This document shows, one piece after another, positions 1-8,768 of a stretch of 64,000 nucleotides of DNA. How positions within the stretch are numbered: the first letter of the stretch is position 1; every line of letters begins with the position of its first letter. The stretch lies in NCBI RefSeq assembly GCF_030767025.1, contig NZ_JASITE010000020.1, forward strand, positions 53,057 through 117,056, read 5' to 3'. The translations under genes were made by a program, and so were the position numbers. This DNA is from Nocardia sp. CC227C (GTDB taxonomy: Bacteria > Actinomycetota > Actinomycetes > Mycobacteriales > Mycobacteriaceae). The notes below the pieces were generated by a model. It did not search any database and was not told where the DNA came from. It was given only the letters and a program-made list of their open reading frames with translations.

Positions 1-177
1 GAGCCAGCCGGTGCCGATGAAGACGGCCAGCAGGATGGCGGTGGGGAGTTCGAGCAGCAGCCAGCCCGGCGGGTAGAGGGGTTCCCGCGAGGTCGGGCGG
101 CGGCGGACGGGGGGTCTGGGATGTGCGAGGGCGGAGCGTGCCGTGCGGTTGGTGCTGCGGTTGCCGTGCCTGACCAC
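1..177 (-). CDS. Putative membrane protein, N-terminal fragment (runs off the window)
   Basis: Read on the minus strand, a GTG at 175-177 preceded by a GGGAGG ribosome-binding site opens 59 codons that continue past base 1. The first 30 or so residues are rich in Arg, Pro and Ser. They are followed by LYPPGWLLLELPTAILLAVF, the start of a hydrophobic helix, so the product is probably an integral membrane protein with a basic cytoplasmic N-terminus. Nothing in the visible part identifies a family. The start is plausible from the ribosome-binding site and the continuous open frame. Function unknown. Confidence 0.5.
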   Translation of the reverse strand, partial: MVRHGNRSTNRTARSALAHPRPPVRRRPTSREPLYPPGWLLLELPTAILLAVFIGTGWL

Positions 178-362
178 CCGAAAACCTCCCGAATCGTCCC
201 CGCGGGTGTGCGGGGCGCAGTGCTGCCTGTCGACTGTCGACCGTCGTGACGACGGAGTGCTGGCACCTGCGCCAGCGTCACACTATGCCCAACCACCTGC
301 GCACACACCGGGCGAATGTGCGGACATCGCCTTGTCCGCGAGTTTGTCGCCCGGTGCGGCGC

Positions 363-1184
363 TCAGCGCGCGGAGGCGTCGGGTAGTCGGGCGGGGCAGG
401 GCATGCCGGGGAGAGTGGCGAGTTCGAAATGCCACCATTCGTTGTCGAAGGTGCGGCACAGACCCCAGCGATTGCCATTGGCCTCCAGCCACGCCGCGCC
501 CTCCCGCGGGCCGACATCGACGGCCTGGCCGGTGACATGGGTGGACTCCTCGGGCGGCAGCACCCAGCGGCGGGCCTCCTCCGGGCTGCCGTGGGTGGCG
601 ATGCCGTCCTCCCACATGGCCTGCTGTTCACCCGGGCTGCGGTAGCCGGAGGTGATGGACAGCGGAACGCCCTGGGCGTGCGCCTCGGCGGCGGCCAGGT
701 CGTAGGCGATGGCCAGCAGCGGGTCCAGGCCCGCGGTGGTGGCGGCGACGGACTGCGCGGGCGGTTGACCGGCTCCGGCGGAGACCAGATGGGTGGCGAA
801 GTCCGCCACGCGGGTGCCACCGAAGACGAGCAGGGCGGCGGCGTCCGACGGCGTGAACGACCGCGCCGTGGACTCCCCGTCGGCGACCGACGGCCACACC
901 GCGCCCACACCGTCCAGCGGCGACTCCATCGCGCCGCCGTCGACCGACGGCCACACGGTCGCTGCCGCACCGGCGCGCGGCGATGTCACCTCGGCGACAC
1001 CCGCCGGTGCGGTATTCGCTTCGTCGGCGGCGGTGGGAACGGCGGGCTCGGGATGCGCGTGCGCCACCGGTGTGCCCACGCCGCCGAACGCGGTACCGGC
1101 CAGCAGCGCGAGCGCGGCTCCACGCCGCACCCCGCGCCCGCCCTCGGCACCGCGAGAACCACCCTCGCCCTTGTTCATCCGCAT
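363..1184 (-). CDS. Secreted D-alanyl-D-alanine carboxypeptidase, VanY type
   Basis: Predicted zinc D,D-carboxypeptidase that trims the terminal D-Ala from peptidoglycan stem peptides outside the membrane. Length is 273 residues from the ATG that follows GGAGG by seven bases; an in-frame upstream start exists but lacks a site. Residues 1-43 form a basic, hydrophobic signal peptide ending near AHA. About 90 Ala/Pro/Thr-rich residues follow, probably a wall-spanning linker. The C-terminal third carries the VanY/LAS metallopeptidase motifs: SGYRS, the metal-binding STHVTGQAVDVG and EWWHFE. It stands alone, transcribed away from fumarase. The family call is firm; the exact substrate is inferred. 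Confidence 0.85.
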   Translation of the reverse strand: MRMNKGEGGSRGAEGGRGVRRGAALALLAGTAFGGVGTPVAHAHPEPAVPTAADEANTAPAGVAEVTSPRAGAAATVWPSVDGGAMESPLDGVGAVWPSVADGESTARSFTPSDAAALLVFGGTRVADFATHLVSAGAGQPPAQSVAATTAGLDPLLAIAYDLAAAEAHAQGVPLSITSGYRSPGEQQAMWEDGIATHGSPEEARRWVLPPEESTHVTGQAVDVGPREGAAWLEANGNRWGLCRTFDNEWWHFELATLPGMPCPARLPDASAR

Positions 1185-1530
1185 CCGCTCACCTCCACGT
1201 ATTCGTTCGCACACCCGATTCGGATCGGTCTGCGCACAACCGTGCCCGACCCGCTGCCACACCACATCCGGCCCCACCGGAGAACGCCGAAAGCTCGCGA
1301 ATTCGATCTTCCGCGCACCGACCGTCCGCGCATCCTATCGACCCCACGGCCCGCGGCGTTTCGCACGGCAGTGCGCCGGTGCGCCGTGCGGAGTCGGCGG
1401 GTACGACCGGAACCGCACGCGCGGGGACACCCGACCGACCGTGGCAGCGGCTCTTCCGACGGCCCTGGCTCGGCGGGAGTGCCGTTGTCGGAACGGCGGT
1501 CCGACCCGGCTCGGCGGCTACCTCACCGCG
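1185..1530. other. Intergenic stretch with one possible fumarase terminator hairpin
   Basis: No credible gene is seen between the carboxypeptidase start and the fumarase stop. The only structure is an 8-bp stem at 1362-1390 (CGCACGGC paired with GCCGTGCG, 13-base loop). It lies 140 bases downstream of the fumarase stop and could serve as a terminator. It has no U-run, so this is weak. Confidence 0.3.
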
Positions 1531-3207
1531 TCAGACGCGTTCCTTGGACCGCGTCCGCACCCGCAGCGCGACGGGCTTCTGGGTCTCGGCGAAGAAGTCG
1601 TTGCCCTTGTCGTCCACCACGATGAAGGCCGGGAAGTCCTCGACCTCGATCTTCCACACGGCTTCCATGCCGAGTTCCGGATATTCGAGCACCTCGACGG
1701 ATTTGATGCAGTCCAGGGCCAGCCGCGCGGCCGGGCCGCCGATGGAGCCGAGGTAGAACCCGCCGTATTCCTTGCACGCGCGGGTGACCTGCGCGGAGCG
1801 GTTGCCCTTGGCCAGCATGACGAACGAGCCGCCCGCGGCCTGGAACTGGTCGACGTAGGAGTCCATGCGCCCGGCGGTGGTGGGGCCGAAGGAGCCGGAG
1901 GCGTATCCGTCGGGCGTCTTGGCCGGTCCGGCGTAGTAGACGGCCATATCGCGCAGGTACTGCGGCATCTCCTCGCCCGCGTCGAGCCGCTCCTTGATCT
2001 TGGCGTGCGCGATGTCACGCGCCACCACCAGCGGCCCGGTGAGCGAAAGACGGGTCTTGACCGGGTATTTCGACAGTTCGGCGCGGATCTCGGACATGGG
2101 CCGGTTCAGGTCGATCTCGACGACGTCGCCGCCCAGGATCTCGTCGGTCTGCTCCGGCAGGTACTGCGCCGGTTCACGCTCCAGCTGCTCCAGGAACACG
2201 CCCTCGGGGGTGATCTTGGCCTTGGCCTGCCGGTCCGCCGAGCAGGACACCGCGATGGCCACCGGGCAGGACGCGCCGTGCCGGGGCAGCCGGATGACGC
2301 GCACATCGTGGCAGAAGTACTTGCCGCCGAACTGCGCGCCGATCCCGAAGGACTGGGTGAGTTTGAACACCTGCTCCTCGAGTTCGAGGTCGCGGAACCC
2401 GTGCGCCGCCATGGAGCCCTCGGTCGGCATATTGTCCAGGTAGTGCGCGGACGCGTATTTGGCCGTCTTGAGGGCGAATTCGGCCGAGGTGCCGCCGATC
2501 ACGACGGCCAGGTGGTACGGCGGGCAGGCGGCGGTGCCGAGCGAGCGGATCTTCTCGTCCAGGAACTCCAGCATGCGGTCCGGATTCAGGATCGCCTTGG
2601 TCTCCTGGTACAGGAACGACTTGTTGGCCGATCCGCCGCCCTTGGCCATGAACAGGAACTTGTAGGCCGGATGCGCGGGATCGCCCGCCGCCGAGTACAA
2701 CTCGACCTGCGCGGGCAGATTGCTGCCGGTGTTCTTCTCGTCCCACATGGTGAGCGGCGCGAGCTGGGAGTAGCGCAGGTTGAGCTTGGTGTAGGCGTCG
2801 TACACACCGCGCGAGATCCATTCGGCGTCGTCGACGCCGGTGAGCACGCCCTCGGACTTCTTGCCCATCACGATGGCGGTGCCGGTGTCCTGGCACATGG
2901 GCAGGATGCCGCCCGCGGAGATATTGACGTTCTTGAGCAGGTCCAATGCCACGAAGCGGTCGTTGCCGCTGGACTCCGGGTCGTCGATGATCTTGCGCAG
3001 CTGCCGCAGGTGATCGGGCCGCAGATAGTGGCTGATGTCGTGCATGGCCTCCTGGGTGAGCATGCGCAGCACCTCGGGCTCGACCTGGAGGAAGGTGCGA
3101 CCGCCGGTCTCGAAGGTGCTGACGCCCTCGGTGGTGAGCAGCCGATACGGGGTGTCGTCGGCACCCGTCGGCAGCAGATCCGAGTACAGGAAGTCAGGCG
3201 CGGTCAC
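1531..3207 (-). CDS. fumA: Fumarate hydratase, class I (4Fe-4S)
   Basis: Reversible hydration of fumarate to L-malate in the TCA cycle, using an oxygen-labile 4Fe-4S cluster. The 558-residue single chain matches the fused class I enzymes, with the alpha part first and the beta part after about residue 330. Visible signatures are MCQDTGTA, the Gly-rich GKGGGSANKSF and the C-terminal beta-domain segments TTAGRMDSYV and GGFYLGSIGG. GTG 3207 was chosen because GAGGAG lies eight bases upstream and the product then begins VTAPDFLYSDLLPTG; the longer frame adds 47 unlike residues. It is divergent from a MarR regulator. An iron-box-like dyad sits upstream (3295-3308). Confidence 0.93.
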   Translation of the reverse strand: MTAPDFLYSDLLPTGADDTPYRLLTTEGVSTFETGGRTFLQVEPEVLRMLTQEAMHDISHYLRPDHLRQLRKIIDDPESSGNDRFVALDLLKNVNISAGGILPMCQDTGTAIVMGKKSEGVLTGVDDAEWISRGVYDAYTKLNLRYSQLAPLTMWDEKNTGSNLPAQVELYSAAGDPAHPAYKFLFMAKGGGSANKSFLYQETKAILNPDRMLEFLDEKIRSLGTAACPPYHLAVVIGGTSAEFALKTAKYASAHYLDNMPTEGSMAAHGFRDLELEEQVFKLTQSFGIGAQFGGKYFCHDVRVIRLPRHGASCPVAIAVSCSADRQAKAKITPEGVFLEQLEREPAQYLPEQTDEILGGDVVEIDLNRPMSEIRAELSKYPVKTRLSLTGPLVVARDIAHAKIKERLDAGEEMPQYLRDMAVYYAGPAKTPDGYASGSFGPTTAGRMDSYVDQFQAAGGSFVMLAKGNRSAQVTRACKEYGGFYLGSIGGPAARLALDCIKSVEVLEYPELGMEAVWKIEVEDFPAFIVVDDKGNDFFAETQKPVALRVRTRSKERV

Positions 3208-3294
3208 GAATCGCACTCCTCGAGCAGGGCCGGGGGCGGCCGGGGCGTGTTGAAGCACCGGAGAGCCTAGCCAGCACGCCGCCGACGCCGCGTC

Positions 3295-3308
3295 TAAGGC
3301 AAACCTTA
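3295..3308. promoter_or_regulatory. Dyad TAAGG-CAAA-CCTTA upstream of fumarase
   Basis: Perfect 5-bp inverted repeat about 90 bases upstream of the fumarase start, between fum and the divergent marR. The segment AGGCAAACCTTA matches 10 of 12 positions of the right half of the DtxR/IdeR iron box, but the left half does not match. Control of an Fe-S fumarase by an iron regulator would make sense, but the site is too weak to assert. Confidence 0.25.
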
Positions 3309-3325
3309 TCTCTGCGAACCATGCA

Positions 3326-3343
3326 AAGGTTGCACCTTCAACC
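3326..3343. promoter_or_regulatory. Nested palindrome, candidate MarR operator
   Basis: Two overlapping perfect dyads, AAGGT-TGC-ACCTT and GGTTG-CACCTT-CAACC, occupy the divergent fum/marR intergenic region about 55 bases upstream of the MarR start. Position and size fit an autoregulatory MarR-dimer site. Inferred from symmetry only. Confidence 0.4.
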
Positions 3344-3396
3344 CACACGGTGTTACCTGTCCATGATGCGGCCGTCTGCGGTGGGGAGGGAATAGC

Positions 3397-3918
3397 ATGA
3401 CTTCAGAACCCGGGAGGGGAACCGTGACCGAGACCCGTTGGCTCGACGAGGTCGAGCGGCGCGCCTGGCTCGGCTTCGTCTTCACCCGCGACCTGATCGC
3501 CGCCGCGGTCGGCCGGGACTCCCTACGCGAGTCCGATCTCACCTATGTCGAGTACACCGTGCTGGCCCGCCTCGCCGACGCGCCCGACCACCGCCGCAGT
3601 TTCGCCGAACTGGCCGCGGTCCTGGAGTGGTCGCAGAGCCGCCTGTCCCACCAGATCACCCGCATGGAGAAGCGCGGCCTGGTGGCCCGGGAGTCCATTC
3701 CCGACGATGCCCGCCGCACCGCCGCCGTCCTCACCGACAAGGGCGCGCAGGTGCTGGAATCCGCCGCTCCCGCCCACGTCGACAGCGTGCGCCGGCACAT
3801 GATCGACGTGCTGGACCGCGACCAGCTGGCGGCCCTGGCCGATATCTACGACACACTGCTGGACCACCATCGAAGACCATCGGCCCAGCAACAACCGCGG
3901 AACCGTCATTCCGCCTGA
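3397..3918 (+). CDS. MarR family transcriptional regulator
   Basis: 173-residue winged-helix repressor. Residues 25-150 show the MarR order: a helical start, YVEYTVLARLADAPD, the recognition segment WSQSRLSHQITRMEKRGLVARE, then the wing DDARRTAAVLTDKGAQVLE and a C-terminal dimerisation helix. ATG 3397 follows GGGAGG; a GTG at 3424 after GGGAGGGGAACC is an equally good alternative giving 164 residues. The gene is divergent from fumarase and ends shortly before the stressosome promoter. The ligand and targets cannot be read from sequence; a palindrome at 3326 suggests autoregulation. Confidence 0.88.
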   Translation: MTSEPGRGTVTETRWLDEVERRAWLGFVFTRDLIAAAVGRDSLRESDLTYVEYTVLARLADAPDHRRSFAELAAVLEWSQSRLSHQITRMEKRGLVARESIPDDARRTAAVLTDKGAQVLESAAPAHVDSVRRHMIDVLDRDQLAALADIYDTLLDHHRRPSAQQQPRNRHSA

Positions 3919-3940
3919 CGATTTCTCCACCCCCGCCCGT

Positions 3941-3965
3941 GTTTGGTTTCGCCCGCATCGGGTAT
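3941..3965 (+). promoter_or_regulatory. SigB/SigF-type promoter ahead of the rsb module
   Basis: GTTT at 3941-3944, a 15-base spacer, then GGGTAT at 3960-3965. This matches the GTTT-N14-17-GGGTAT pattern known for actinobacterial SigB/SigF-family general-stress sigma factors. It lies 116 bases upstream of the rsbR start in the right orientation. It implies that the partner-switching genes are controlled by the sigma factor they are expected to regulate. Seen by eye, untested. Confidence 0.6.
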
Positions 3966-4081
3966 TGGGTAAGACTAGGCTCGGCAACGGCTGCTCTGTC
4001 CTGTGTTCCACGCAGACTGTCGGCAACCGAGCGCACACCGAGCACCCGAACCTGGCCTTAGTGAAAGGGGCAGGAGTTTCC

Positions 4082-4978
4082 ATGTCCGACGTGTCCATCG
4101 GCCTTCCGGCGGATTCACTGCCCGCGGGGTCCGTCGACAACCTGCTTCCACAGCTGGTCGAACACCTGCGGCAGAATCGCACCGAGCTGCGCGAGGAGTG
4201 GGCCCGCCGTATCACGGACGCCCAGCTGCTGACCGCCATGACTCCGGAGGAGATCTTCTCCGAGGCCACCTCGATCTTCGACAACTACGTCGAGGTTCTC
4301 GAGACCGGCAGCGTCGAGGCGCTGCAGGCGTACGCCCGCGACCTGTCCGAGCGCATCATTCCCAGAGGAGTCGAGACCGACGAGGTCCTCGGCATCGTGC
4401 TGTTGCTGCGAGATGTGCTGGCGCGCTCGCTGTTCGAGAAGTACCAGTCGAACTTCGAGCTGCTGAACCAGGTGCTCGACGCCTACGAGCCCGCGGCCAA
4501 CCGCATCGCCAACACCGTGGGCGTGTCCTTCGTGCAGGAGCGCGAACGCGTCATCCGCCAGCAGCAGGAGGCCATCCGCGAGCTGTCCACGCCCGTTCTC
4601 CAGGTGCGCGAGCAGCTGCTCATCCTCCCGATCATCGGCGTGCTGGACTCGCAGCGCGCCCGGCAGCTGACCGAACAGCTATTGCGGGCGATACGCGCCA
4701 ATCGCGCCAAGGTGGTCGTCATCGACATCACCGGTGTGCCCGCGATCGACTCGACCGTGGCCAACCATTTGGTGCAGACCGTCGACGCCTCGGGCCTGAT
4801 GGGTGCCAATGTCATCATCACCGGCCTGTCCTCGGAGATCGCCCTGACCCTCGTCACCATCGGCCTGGATCTGTCCAAGATGAACGCCGTCGGCGACCTG
4901 CAGGGTGGTATCGAGGAAGCGGAGCGGCTGCTCGGCTACGAGGTGTCGCGCGTCACCGCCGACCGCGACGGAAGGTAG
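4082..4978 (+). CDS. rsbR: RsbR-type stressosome scaffold/sensor protein with STAS domain
   Basis: 298-residue RsbR paralogue, expected to co-assemble with RsbS and sequester the RsbT kinase until stress. ATG 4082 follows AGGAG by six bases. Residues 1-175 are a helical sensory N-domain (LLPQLVEHLRQNRTELREEWARR and onward) ending in the helical linker FVQERERVIRQQQEAI. Residues 185-298 are the STAS domain, with VVVIDITGVPAIDSTVANHL and GLSSEIALTLVTIGLD. The first phospho-site position, Thr171 in B. subtilis RsbR, aligns by eye with Ser here (DST); the second keeps Thr (ALT). It heads a tightly packed five-gene operon. Confidence 0.88.
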   Translation: MSDVSIGLPADSLPAGSVDNLLPQLVEHLRQNRTELREEWARRITDAQLLTAMTPEEIFSEATSIFDNYVEVLETGSVEALQAYARDLSERIIPRGVETDEVLGIVLLLRDVLARSLFEKYQSNFELLNQVLDAYEPAANRIANTVGVSFVQERERVIRQQQEAIRELSTPVLQVREQLLILPIIGVLDSQRARQLTEQLLRAIRANRAKVVVIDITGVPAIDSTVANHLVQTVDASGLMGANVIITGLSSEIALTLVTIGLDLSKMNAVGDLQGGIEEAERLLGYEVSRVTADRDGR

Positions 4979-4991
4979 ACCGGGCCCGCTC

Positions 4992-5381
4992 ATGCCGGTA
5001 CCCATTCTGAAACAGGGGACCTACCTCATCGCGTCGGTGCAGTCCGCCCTCACCGACGCCGACACCGAGCGCTTGCAGGACGACCTGATGAAGTACGTCA
5101 GCAAGTACCGAGCGCAGGGAATCATCGTCGATGTCACGGCAATCGACGTGATGGACTCCTTCGCGGCCAGATCGCTGCGTACCATCGCCCACATGACCAA
5201 GCTGCGGGGTGCGGAGACGGTCATCGTCGGTTTGCAGCCCGAAGTCGCGTTCGCCATGGTTCAGCTCGGACTCACCTTCGAGGACATGCACACCGCCCTC
5301 GATCTGGAGGAGGGTTTGGCCTGGTTGAACATCAAACTCGATACCCGCCGCCAGCGAGACGGTCGTGATCGTGGCCGCTGA
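4992..5381 (+). CDS. rsbS: RsbS-type stressosome STAS protein
   Basis: 129-residue single STAS domain. In the B. subtilis system RsbS binds RsbT and is phosphorylated by it on a conserved serine to release the kinase. The matching segment is DVTAIDVMDSFAARSL, with the phospho-Ser in DSF. The body continues VIVGLQPEVAFAMVQLGL, then a charged tail. ATG 4992 lies 13 bases after the rsbR stop; no strong ribosome-binding site is seen, so translational coupling is likely. The 3' end overlaps rsbT by 17 bases. Confidence 0.88.
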   Translation: MPVPILKQGTYLIASVQSALTDADTERLQDDLMKYVSKYRAQGIIVDVTAIDVMDSFAARSLRTIAHMTKLRGAETVIVGLQPEVAFAMVQLGLTFEDMHTALDLEEGLAWLNIKLDTRRQRDGRDRGR

Positions 5382-5784
5382 CTACGTGGTGATCGCGGTG
5401 AAAGAGTCCAACGACATCGTCACCGCACGGCAGGCCGGGCGGGAACTCGCGCTGGAGCACGGGTTCTCGCTCACCGACATCACCATGATCTCCACCGCCA
5501 TCTCGGAGGTAGCCCGCAATATCACGAGTTACGCAGGCAGCGGGGAGATCCGGCTGTCGGTGACCGACAAGGAAGGCCGCCGGGCACTGGTGGTACAGGC
5601 ACAGGATCAAGGCCCGGGCATCCTCGACATCCCGCGGGCCCTGGAGGACGGCTACTCCACCGGCCGCGGCCTCGGGCTCGGATTGCCGGGCGCACGACGA
5701 CTCATGGACAAGCTGATCATCGAGTCCACCCCCGGCCACGGCACGCTCGTGGAGATGTGGAAGTGGGTGCCCACCGGTGCATGA
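5365..5784 (+). CDS. rsbT: RsbT-type switch protein/serine kinase
   Basis: 139-residue GHKL ATPase. By family role it phosphorylates RsbS and RsbR, then leaves the complex and activates an RsbU phosphatase. The Bergerat ATP-binding boxes are visible: ISEVARNITSYA (N box), DQGPGI (G1) and GRGLGLGLPGARRLMDK (G2 and lid). GTG 5365 is used because it keeps the family start (VVIAVKESNDIVTARQAGRE) with a short lead; GTG 5371 is possible. It overlaps rsbS by 17 bases and the next gene by 8, which argues for fixed stoichiometry. Confidence 0.9.
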   Translation: MIVAADYVVIAVKESNDIVTARQAGRELALEHGFSLTDITMISTAISEVARNITSYAGSGEIRLSVTDKEGRRALVVQAQDQGPGILDIPRALEDGYSTGRGLGLGLPGARRLMDKLIIESTPGHGTLVEMWKWVPTGA

Positions 5785-6409
5785 CGACGGATTCATCGGT
5801 GCGGTGGAATGGGCGGTCGCCGGACGGGCGCTACCCGGGCAGCGAGTCTCCGGCGATCGGTCGGTGATACTCGACGCGGGCGGCGATTCGGTGCTGTTCG
5901 CGGTGATGGACGGACTCGGGCACGGCGCGGCCGCGGCCGACGCGGCCGACCGGGCGGCCCAGGTGCTGTCGGAGAATCGGGCCGAACCCCTGGACGTGCT
6001 GATGCTGCTGTGTCATCGCGCCATGGCCGACACCCGCGGCGCGGCGGTCTCGCTGGCGCTGCTCGACTCCGGTGAGAAGGTGCAGTGGCTCGGGGTCGGC
6101 AATGTCGAATCCCGCATTGTCGCCGCGGCTCCCGGCAAACCGGCGGTGCGGGCGGCGGCGCTGCTGGTCGGCGGGATCGTCGGCTATCTGCTGCCGCCGA
6201 ATCTGCAGGCGCAGACGGTGGCCGTGCGGCCCGGTGACCTGCTGCTCATGTCCACCGACGGCATCGTGCCCGATTACGCCGACGGCATCGACCTGGCCAA
6301 GCCGACCGCCGAGATCACCGCGGAGATTCTGGCCGAGCACGCCAAGGACACCGACGACGCGCTCGTTCTCGCCGCGCGGCACCGCGGGCACACGGGGCCG
6401 ACGCCGTGA
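5777..6409 (+). CDS. RsbX-like PP2C phosphatase of the stressosome module
   Basis: 210-residue SpoIIE/PP2C-type phosphatase. The metal-binding motif VMDGLGHGAAAADAADRAA is clear, followed by RGAAVSLALLD, WLGVGNVES and the late acidic motif LLLMSTDGIVPDYADG. In known systems the stand-alone RsbX enzyme dephosphorylates RsbS and RsbR to reset the complex; that role is inferred from gene order immediately after rsbT. Starts at GTG 5777, overlapping rsbT by eight bases, and shares GTGA with the next gene. Confidence 0.85.
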   Translation: MHDDGFIGAVEWAVAGRALPGQRVSGDRSVILDAGGDSVLFAVMDGLGHGAAAADAADRAAQVLSENRAEPLDVLMLLCHRAMADTRGAAVSLALLDSGEKVQWLGVGNVESRIVAAAPGKPAVRAAALLVGGIVGYLLPPNLQAQTVAVRPGDLLLMSTDGIVPDYADGIDLAKPTAEITAEILAEHAKDTDDALVLAARHRGHTGPTP

Positions 6410-8640
6410 GTGCGGTGCTGGCCGCCTTCCGCGCGGCGTACACCGGCGCGCTCCGCCAGCACCTGCGCGCACCCAATCAGACCACCCTCAACGAGGGCTA
6501 CGAATTGGGCCGGCGCGCCCTGGTGGAGGGTGTCAGCATCCTCGACCTCACCGAACATCACTTCCGCATCCTGGAGGACGAGGGGCTGCTGCCCGCCGCG
6601 CACGACGAACGTGCCGACGCCGCACTGGAATTCCTGCTCCAGACCATGGCGGCGCTGGATGTGGCCACCCGCGGCTTCCTGGACGGGGCGCGCCGCTACG
6701 AGGCGGAACGTTCCCGCGCCGAGGATCTCGCCGGTCGCGACGCCTTCCGCACCGCCCTGGTGGAGTCGCTCCAGGACGGCTTCTTCGTGGTGGACTCGAA
6801 TGGCACGCTGGTGGAGGTGAATTCGGCCTTCGGCGCGCTGACCGGTTACGGCCCCGACGGCGCACCGTATCCGCTGCCGCATCCGTGGTCGGTGCCGGAC
6901 GGGCCGCGCTATCCGGACCTGGGCACCGACGCGGCCCGGTTCGTCATGCCGGTGCGACATCGCGACGGGCGGCGGCTGTGGCTGGCGGTGAGCACCTCGT
7001 CACTGGTCAAACCCGAAGACGGGGAACGGATCTTCGTCGGCACCATTCGCGATGTCACCGCCGAGCACGATGCGCAGGCCCGCGATCAGGCGGTGTCGCG
7101 GCTGGCCACCGCGGTGGGCGCGGCCACCAGTGTGGTGGAGGTACTCACGGTCGGGCTGGAGGAGCTGCGGCATACCGTCGGCGCGGAGTCGGCGGTGGTG
7201 TCGGTGTGGCCGTACCGCCATACCGGGCCGGAACTGTATGTCTCCGAGGACAATCCGCGCACCGGCGAATCCCGTCAGGTATTGGACGCACGGGCGCGGG
7301 CGCTGCTGGACCGGGCCCGGCTGCGGCCGGGGCGCAGCATGTTCGCGATTCCGGAGGGCGCGTCCAGCTCCGAGGGGATCGTCGCGCCGCTGGGTGAGAC
7401 CGGGGATTCGGCGCTGTGGCTGCGCTTCGCCGCACCGCGTGCCATCAGCCCGGGTGACTGGGCGCTGTTCTCGCTGCTGGTCGGGCATCTGAGTCTGGCG
7501 GTGCAGCGGGCGCGCAACTTCGATCAGGCGCGTTCCACCTCGCTGACGCTACAACGGGCCATGCTCGGCCCCATCGAGCTGCCGCCGCGCTTCTCCGTGC
7601 ACTACGAACCGGCGTTGCCGCCCTTGGAGATCGGCGGCGACTGGTACGACGTCGTGCGCCTCGAGGACGGCACCATGGGCGTGGTGGTCGGCGACTGTGT
7701 CGGGCGTGGGCTCTCGGCGGCCGTGGTGATGGGTCAATTGCGCACCGCCGCACGGGCATTGCTGCTGCGCGGGGCCGGACCGGCGCAACTGCTGGCCGAA
7801 CTGGACACCGTGGCCGCGCGTATTCCGGGGGCCATGTGCACCACGGTGTGCGCGGCCATCCTGGATCCGGTGCGCGGCCTGGTGCGCTACTCCAGTGCCG
7901 GACATATGCCGCCGGTGCTCGCCGAACCGGGCAGTCGAGGCCGCCTACTGGAAGGCGGCCGGTCGGTACCGTTGGCCACCTTCGATCCGCCGCGCCGACC
8001 CGAGGCCACCACGCCGATGGCCCCGGGATCCACCCTGGTGCTGTTCACCGACGGGCTGGTCGAACAGCGCGGCGTCGATATCGACGAACGGTTCGTGGAA
8101 CTGGCCGACGAACTGTCCGGGGTTGCCGGGCAGATGCCGCGCGAAGTGGCCGATTCGGTGCTGTCACGATTGCGCCCCGCCGGGGGGTACGACGACGACG
8201 TCGCCATGGTGGTCTACCGGCAGCCACCGGCGCCGCTGCGCCTGGATTTCCCCGCCGCTCCCGGTGAACTGGCCGCGATGCGGCGTAGGCTCGAGGCGTG
8301 GCTGGATTCGGCGGCGGTTCCACAGGAGATCGCCACCGACATCATCGCCGCCGCCAACGAGGCGTGCAGCAACAGCATCGAACACGCCTACCTGGGTGGG
8401 CGCCCGGCACGGGTGGAACTGCTCGCCGAATCGGGGATGGACACCGTCACCATCGATGTCTGCGACACCGGCGTGTGGCGGCCGCTGCCCGCCGATCCCG
8501 GACACCGCGGGCGCGGTATCGCCATGATGCAGGCGCTCACCGACAAACTCGATATCGACCACGGCGGGCCGGGTACCCGGGTCCGGATGGTGGTGCGGCT
8601 GCCCGCGGTGTCGTTCTCCGCGGCGGCGAGTCGCCTATGA
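6406..8640 (+). CDS. Five-domain RsbU-like phosphatase: RsbU-N, PAS, GAF, PP2C and GHKL kinase
   Basis: 744 residues starting at a GTG in a GTGA overlap. Residues 1-105 resemble the helical RsbU N-terminal domain that docks RsbT (LNEGYELGRRALVEGVS, LLQTMAALDVATRGF). About 115-225 is PAS (ESLQDGFFVVDSNGTLVEV); 230-375 is GAF-like. About 395-605 is the SpoIIE/PP2C phosphatase (EIGGDWYDVVRLEDG, GDCVGRGLSAAVVMGQL, LFTDGLVEQRG). 610-735 is an RsbW-like ATPase (AAANEACSNSIEHAY, DTGVW, GRGIAMMQALTDKL). A phosphatase that acts on an anti-anti-sigma factor and a kinase that could act on it are thus in one chain. No sigma factor gene is nearby. Confidence 0.88.
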   Translation: MSAVLAAFRAAYTGALRQHLRAPNQTTLNEGYELGRRALVEGVSILDLTEHHFRILEDEGLLPAAHDERADAALEFLLQTMAALDVATRGFLDGARRYEAERSRAEDLAGRDAFRTALVESLQDGFFVVDSNGTLVEVNSAFGALTGYGPDGAPYPLPHPWSVPDGPRYPDLGTDAARFVMPVRHRDGRRLWLAVSTSSLVKPEDGERIFVGTIRDVTAEHDAQARDQAVSRLATAVGAATSVVEVLTVGLEELRHTVGAESAVVSVWPYRHTGPELYVSEDNPRTGESRQVLDARARALLDRARLRPGRSMFAIPEGASSSEGIVAPLGETGDSALWLRFAAPRAISPGDWALFSLLVGHLSLAVQRARNFDQARSTSLTLQRAMLGPIELPPRFSVHYEPALPPLEIGGDWYDVVRLEDGTMGVVVGDCVGRGLSAAVVMGQLRTAARALLLRGAGPAQLLAELDTVAARIPGAMCTTVCAAILDPVRGLVRYSSAGHMPPVLAEPGSRGRLLEGGRSVPLATFDPPRRPEATTPMAPGSTLVLFTDGLVEQRGVDIDERFVELADELSGVAGQMPREVADSVLSRLRPAGGYDDDVAMVVYRQPPAPLRLDFPAAPGELAAMRRRLEAWLDSAAVPQEIATDIIAAANEACSNSIEHAYLGGRPARVELLAESGMDTVTIDVCDTGVWRPLPADPGHRGRGIAMMQALTDKLDIDHGGPGTRVRMVVRLPAVSFSAAASRL

Positions 8641-8768
8641 GCGGCACGATTGCGCCACCACACCGCGGTGTATCCGCCGAAATGCCGCGGTAGCTGGGTA
8701 TTTCCCCACGAGCCCGGCTACCGATCCGATACCGATGTGGCCGACGATGCAGCGGGAAAGGACCGTTC

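Noticed and set aside
793..3270. 825-codon open frame on the plus strand across fumarase
   Set aside because: Antisense shadow of the fumarase gene; the minus-strand product has full class I motifs and the plus frame has none.
8696..8701. Second SigB-type promoter before the STAS gene
   Set aside because: GGGTAT is present but no GTTT-like -35 lies 14-17 bases upstream.
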